Shown one piece after another: positions 58,424-64,000 of a DNA stretch of 64,000 nt. This DNA is from Lantana camara (Eukaryota; Streptophyta; Magnoliopsida; Lamiales; Verbenaceae), in assembly GCA_037501455.1 (NCBI GenBank), contig CM074856.1:49009001-49073000 (forward strand), written 5' to 3'. A program made the translations under genes and the position numbers. The notes below the pieces were generated by a model. It made no database searches and had not been told where the DNA came from. It saw only the letters and a list, made by a program, of their open reading frames with translations. The first letter of the stretch is position 1. The number at the start of each line of letters is the position of its first letter.

Positions 58424-58640
58424 GTCTGTTATGACGCTCTAATATGACGCTTTTGAAAAGGCGTCATAACAGACCGCCTATTGTTACACTTTTTGCAAAT
58501 CCGTTTAATTAGGTCTAATTTTTATTTATTATTATAATATTTGTCAACTAAACTAATAATAATGAGATATTTTTTTAAAAAGCGTCACAATATAATATAT
58601 TTATCATGACGCTTTAATATATAAGCGTCTCAATATGTAT
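58424..58640. repeat. CACTA subterminal repeats, including a 14-bp inverted pair
   Basis: GTCTGTTATGACGC at 58424-58437 is perfectly inverted at 58461-58474. Further TATGACGC- or GCGTCA-type words occur near 58443, 58581, 58606 and 58624. Such arrays bind the transposase in EnSpm elements. Confidence 0.75.
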
Positions 58641-58869
58641 AATTTTATAAAATATCATAAGTTCTTTAATTTTAGGGGAAGTACCTGGCTTTTGGGCGGT
58701 AAGTTTTGGTGGGTTTGGACCGAAAAAAATGAGGGAAATATTTGTTGGACAAAATAGGGGAAGTATTGGGTTCTTTAATTTCACTTTATCCAACAAAGGA
58801 AATTGAGACATCAATTAGACAATTACTCTGCAATTGAACAAACTCCAGAGCTTAGACATCTGCAGAGAT

Positions 58870-59000
58870 CCACCGTTGCCTCGATGCTTCGCCGCTGCAT
58901 CGAAGTTCCATCGTTGACTCGCTGCTCTGCCCACGCATCGCTGCTCCGCCGCTGCCTCGCTGCTTCGTTGCCGCATCGCTGCTCCGCCCGCTGCGTCGCT
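58870..59000 (+). repeat. GC-rich tandem repeat (TCGCTGCTCCGCCGCTGC type)
   Basis: Imperfect repeats of TCGCTGCTTCGYYGCTGC with a period of about 30-40 bases. The open frame across it (58803-59021) is repeat-driven and is not taken as a gene. Confidence 0.7.
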
Positions 59001-60666
59001 GAACTAGGGTTTGGTTTCTAGATCCTGATTCTGGGCATTACTTCAACTGGTGTTGAGGTTAGCTTGGATTTGTAGTATTATTAGCAGTTTAAATCTAGAT
59101 TTCTTCACTTTATTTATCTGTTTCCTTTTTCGATATTCCACTCTCAATTTATTTTTACCCAAACCCCAGATTTCACCGTTCAACGTTGCAGAATTAAGAA
59201 GTCCGATTTCTTCGAATCACCTCCATTTTTGGCTGTCATGGTAATTTTCCTTCCAATCCTCATGTGTAGTCCACCCAACCGTTTGCTCTCGTCAACATCT
59301 TTTCCTGGTTGTCTTCTTAAGACATGGAAAGCTAAACACAGCTTCTAAAGGTGTTGGATTTCATCAAATTGGGAGCTTCGATAGTTTTCAGTTTTCGCCA
59401 TCCAGGTATGCACTCTTTCTGGTTTCAATTATCTTTTCCTCTCAGGTTTTGTAGTCTTCTGTATTCTTGTTATAGTTATTGAATTTTTTTTAAAATTTCA
59501 CTTATGTTTTGACTGAATTGATCGTGATGATGGCTGCTAAATCCATACCAGCTTTTCGTGAGAAAGTTTTTTCATTGAGTAAACTTCTTCTTATTTCAAA
59601 ATCTCCAACAATTTTGCTTGGGTTTTAGTTGGCCGCCTCCATATTTTTGCGATTGAGTATGAATTAGCTTAAATTGAAAAGGTTATTGGGTTTATTGTCG
59701 AGCTTTGTTATTCTGCAAGCATTAATGCTGTATTCTGATTTTAATTTCAGAAGTTTTATAGGTGTTTTGAGTGATTTCTTCTTGAAAGGATTATTTTTAG
59801 TGCATGCCTGTATTTTGTGTTTAGTGTTGATTCCAATGGATAAATCATCCATTCTTTGGTTTTTCTGGGTCAAATGCGTTGAATTTAGCTATATATATGT
59901 ATATATATAGACCGCAACAGAGTTTTTAGAATTTAAAAGAATGGAAAATTAGATGTCCATGCTCACTGGTAGTTATGCTTTCTAAAGGCGCATGCATGTT
60001 AATGCTTCTATTGTTGGTTAATTTGTTCCATTGGAGACATGTTTAACTATTTACATGAATTACTGATTGTTTCTTCTTTATAAAAAGAACAATTTCAGAC
60101 TCCATTAAAGTCCGATCTTTTTAGTTTCAACAATTTGTTGCCTGTTATTGTTTCTCTCAAAATAATGTTAGTCTTTGGTTGTTCTTTGGTTATAATATTA
60201 AGCTTTTGTTTAGCTGTGTGGCTTTTTTATAAGGATAAAGAAAATCCATTGAGACTTCAATGAGTAATGTAGTTTGGTTCCTTCCCCGAGTCCCTCCTTT
60301 CCTTTTGCTTTCTTGTTCTATCATACAATTGTATGAATAAAAGTTAACAAGAATGTGGATGTCAAAATGTATGATTAACTAAACTTTAAACAACCACCTT
60401 ATTTGTTAACCATGGTATCGCCATCAGTTGAAACCATATCATTTTCTTAATATACCCAACAGTAAGCTGATGAGAGTTAGATTGGGGACATCAAAGTTCA
60501 CCTTGTTAGTAGTCAACTATAGCCAGATATGTGAAGTTCTCAGCTTGTACTTTCGATCATTATTATATCCAGTGGTAAGAAAACTGATTTTGATCTTACG
60601 AATTTGATATAGGCTTAGCAGAGACAGAGAGAATCTATGCGATTGTTGTCAGTGGTATAGATGATG

Positions 60667-63600
60667 TGTAGCACCCCGCACGTGAGGCACCACATCCCCC
60701 GCACTATGGCTCAACACGAGTAACGAAATGGTAAATCCGCACCCGTATCAGCCCATAGCGAACAGGAGACAAATAGAAAACCCCCCTAAGCTAGGCGGAA
60801 CTTAGACCCTACAAATGTAACTAATCAACAAGACATAATGTAACGGAGAACTAGATCCAAACACATGCATTGGCCACGGGCCTGCAGAATTTAAACACAC
60901 AAACCGCAAGCAGACTTGGGCTCCTCAGGCCTCTTTAATTCATAACAAAGGCCGACAAGGCAATTCAATAACAATTACATAAGAATTCAAGTTCATAATA
61001 TTACATAATCGAATCATGCATGATGTAAGTACATATGCGAGTGCAGAGACTCTCCTAACTTAACTCGACCAACTCAAAGACTCCATACAACTCCGCCTAG
61101 CTCGAAACTCCGAAGTCAAACCTGCGCACTAAAAGGTTGGGGAGGGAGAGGGTCAGTCTCTAGAAGACTAAGTGAGCAGGAGCAATATATATATATATAT
61201 ATAAAACATGCACATGCATGTCATAAATCCCGAGCAAGGTTTTATTTTGAGTTAGTTCCCAAAAAGGGCAAGAGAAATACTAAGCAATGCTCAGATTTTA
61301 CGACTAATCATATTAATTCATTACGTTCATATTTCATACATAACATAAAGGCTCGGCGAGTGAGCGTGCATCATCTCCAACCAAACACCGACCGTGTACG
61401 AAAAATATCATTAATATATTGAATATGTGATCATGCAGTATATTATAATACACACAAATCATATAACATAGTCGTTTGGACAATTCGTGTCCCGGCCTTC
61501 CCGCACGGTGCATAACAATCATACTACAATCATATTCATAAAACCAGTTCCAATCTTCTTCCTCCGGGTGGTGGACGAGTTTGCAAGGCCCGACCACCTA
61601 AACATATTATTGTGGCTATGAGGTTCATGAGGCCTCAAAGCCCGGTTAGCGTTTCCTCGTCAAAAACTCCTTGACGAGGTCCGTTTTTCCGTACCATAGT
61701 GGAACTAGCACATGGGATCACCGTCGGCCCATGCCTCCCCGGATAGCCACATGTACTAAGTCCCTGGGCCCGTGAACATAGCATACATGCATAATATCGC
61801 CAAAACATATCAATTCATAAGAAACATAACATATTTCATAACTCATTAGAAAAGGGTTTACTCGATCAATATTTACTCGATGACTCTGCTTGAAAGTAAC
61901 ATAAATATACATAGGTATATGTGTAGTTTTGGGCCAAATCTGATCACATAAGGGTCGTAGGGATTGATACGTAACTAGAACGAAAACACCCTCACCTGGA
62001 ACAAGTCGATGCAAGGATACGAGTTACCGAGTGCCTAGTTGATCAAGATTCTCCACCCTAGAGATAAACTGTACAAGAGACAACATGACGTGATCGTGAG
62101 ACTCGAGACTCCAATTGAACCATGTAAGACGCACGACATGCAATGAATATGATATAAATGCGTCAAAGATGATATTATGTCATGAGAATGTTCATGTGCA
62201 CTAACAAGAAAATTAAGACATACAACCAAGGCATTCGTTCATTCATTTTATTCAAATTCATAAATTCATAATTCATATCAATTTAATCTAAGAATTCAAA
62301 TATAATCATAGCACGTACTATTTCACGTTTACAATTAGAAATTAGATAAATAAAACGTTCAAGCAACACTCGGTAAATTAAATACATGAAATAGTTATTA
62401 ATTAAGTCCTATAATCACAATTTAATCACATAATATTTACTATGTAAATACATATATATATAATATATATACATATATATACACACGTACTTACATGCAT
62501 GCAAATATATCTAAATAATTATATATATAACATGCATGCACTTATTTCACATATATATAAACTTAATCATGCATGCATTTAACAACTACAATAGCCATGC
62601 ATGCACAACAGCACACGCAGTACACACATATATATATATACTCAGCAGTACACAACAATATATATGCATGATAAATACCTCCCATGCACACACAATCTCA
62701 TAATATATATATACATACGCACACAACCTGTACCATGGAAGAACAGCAGCAGCAAAACTCCATAAACACAACCCACATACACAGCCAACAAGTAGAAAAG
62801 AAGCAGCAGAAGAAAAGAAGAAGAAAAAGAGGCAGAAGCAGCCCGTAGCAGTTACCCGCCCGGGTAACCATTCTTCTCCAAATTCCCCGGCCGGGTAGGA
62901 GTTACAGAATGTTTCTGTAATAGGAGTACCCGGCCGGGTACTCTCCAAGAAGAAACTCTCCCCGGCCGGGGAGAGTGTTACAGAAGCGAACCAGCAGCAA
63001 CAGCAGGCGGCAATGAAAACAGGGGAAGGGAATTGGAGTTAGAATCCAGGCCAAAACTCACTCACAACTAACAACGAAGGCAAGCTAGCATATAAGGGAC
63101 ATAAGAGGCACAAATGATCAACAATCAAGCCTAAAAATAACCTCAATATACGCAGCAATCAACACGGAAATCATACAGCAGTTCATGAAGGAAAAACAGG
63201 GCAAGAACTGGAAAAAGAATAGAGCAATGCCAACGTGATCAATCAACCAATTTCCTTCAGCATAAGAGATAAAAAGAGACAACATTTAACACCAAAATGA
63301 ATCACAAAAGCTAGCAGCAGTATGGTACGTGAAGGTGGGAGAAATTCAGTTTGAAACTCAAGCCTTTCATAACCATTCATTAAAGATATCTCACCAAACT
63401 CTTAACCATCAATTAATACAAGCATACTTTGTCATAAATGAAGTAAAATAATCATATATATAGCATCAAAACAAGTCGGGAATCAATAGAAGTCAAGAAA
63501 CCATCAAAATACTTCAAAACCTAACTGTTCATTCCAATCTTTAAAATCCGCATGAAATCTGAGTTAAAATTAGTGATGAAAGGATGAAAATAATCAGAAA

Positions 63601-64000
63601 TGCATGTACAACATAATCCTAACCCACCTTGTTGATTGGATGAAAGTTGATTGAGATTTGAGCTCCTAAATCTCAAGGGTTGCACAGTTACGGGAAGAAC
63701 TGGGCTGCAGAAGCTTTGGATGAATTTTCTAATTTGTGTGAGGCTTAGGTCGAGATGGGGCAGGTAAGGAATGGTAAAGGGTTGAACTAGGGTTAAAATG
63801 CCACCAACCATAGTTAATTTGGTTAAGTTTTGATCAAGTTATGGCCAATATAGTGAAAGGTGGTCATTTTGATGCCGTTTCGTTTTTCGGTTGGATTTCG
63901 GATGTTCAAATGATTTTGGAAAAATATATGGCTTATTTTTTTAAACTCAAATCTTCGATACGAGTTCAACGAAGTTGACGGAACTCGAATCCGAGTTCCC
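60667..64000 (-). mobile_element. Gypsy (chromovirus-like) LTR on the minus strand, runs off the window
   Basis: Starts TGTAGCACCCC on the plus strand, the inverse of the GGGGTGCTACA end of the LTRs at 44371 and 48673, and is followed by collinear, diverged matches to their last few hundred bases (CCCCCGCACTATGG, AAGCTAGGCGG). So this is the 3' end of an LTR of a related family; at over 3.3 kb it is longer than the 2.57-kb relative, and part may be other DNA. Minus-strand open frames here (61334, 61718, 62586, 63521) are not recognised and are treated as chance. Confidence 0.7.
62851..62976. repeat. CCGGCCGG-centred palindromes with differing arms
   Basis: 62851-62868 (arms GTTACCCG and CGGGTAAC), 62886-62895 (CCCGGCCGGG), 62924-62943 (perfect 20-mer GAGTACCCGGCCGGGTACTC) and 62955-62976 (perfect 22-mer, arms ACTCTCC and GGAGAGT). 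TTACAGAA at 62902 is also inverted at 62913-62920. They occupy a similar mid-LTR position to the GGGAACG palindromes of the related family but share no sequence beyond GC-rich palindromy. Confidence 0.85.

Larger units (their letters stand above)
58408..60666 (+). mobile_element. CACTA (EnSpm-type) transposon, left part
   Basis: Starts CACTACTAGAAAAACAG, a canonical CACTA terminus, preceded by GCA (58405-58407; a 3-bp TSD cannot be checked). Subterminal words ATGACGC and GCGTCAT recur in both orientations over about 220 bases. A repeat-rich GC block and a long AT-rich stretch with GTATG/GTAAT donor-like and CCAG acceptor-like sites (58800-59420) look like the untranslated start of a transposase gene. 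No transposase coding exon is seen before a gypsy LTR interrupts at 60667. Confidence 0.8.

Noticed and set aside
58803..59021. 72-codon frame with repeated LLRRC/ASLPHRC words
   Set aside because: Driven by the GC-rich tandem repeat at the start of the CACTA element.
62586..62948. Minus-strand 120-codon frame with hydrophobic stretches
   Set aside because: Spans (TA)n-rich DNA and the CCGGCCGG palindromes of an LTR; no homology recognised.

Overview
The window is plant nuclear DNA, most likely from a eudicot. It is AT-rich, repeat-dense and TE-dominated. It holds Ty1-copia, Ty3-gypsy (Athila-, Tat- and chromovirus-like), hAT, Mutator and CACTA elements, an insert of plastid DNA with a complete psaI copy, and one ordinary plant gene, a classical short-chain dehydrogenase (SDR), which looks broken. 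No bacterial operon, CRISPR array, rRNA or tRNA gene is visible.

Layout. 1-1352 is the end of a copia-type LTR. 1353-4069 is a 5'-truncated copia element whose pol gene is split by a 736-bp hAT element with a perfect 8-bp target-site duplication (TSD). 4070-5905 is AT-rich with no gene. 5905-7919 is a decayed Mutator-like element with a MuDR-type N-terminal fragment. 7920-14039 is a minus-strand gypsy element with 631-bp LTRs, a gag remnant and no recognisable pol. 14041-14745 holds plastid-derived DNA. 16087-18712 (minus) is the two-exon SDR gene; its intron carries a 1.4-kb Mutator-like element with a perfect 10-bp TSD and an RNase H-like fragment.

From 19419 to the end the window is one nest. 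A Tat-type gypsy element (LTR starts 19419, gag-pol 51.6-57.8 kb) was hit in its 5' LTR by a 31-kb Athila-type element (19939-51249, TSD AAGAG). That element was hit three times: in gag by a minus-strand copia element (22433-32421), in protease by an Athila-type solo LTR (33648-35151, TSD ATCTG), and in its 3' region by a gag-only gypsy element (41800-48673, TSD TTGTC). A CACTA element starts at 58408 in the Tat 3' region and is interrupted at 60667 by a minus-strand gypsy LTR that runs off the window.

Most coding regions are dead. The exception is the third Athila ORF, which reads open for 519 codons. The most unusual signals are non-coding: four arrays, in four different transposon contexts, in which a fixed loop or core is flanked by arms that change from copy to copy yet remain complementary. 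The clearest are four hairpins in the leader of the nested copia element (28160-28500) and six hairpins just upstream of the 3' LTR of the gag-only gypsy element (45910-46068). The nested copia element also has six CACGTG boxes packed into about 70 bp of each LTR. Alignments and difference counts here were made by eye; family names rest on recognised motifs, not on database searches.
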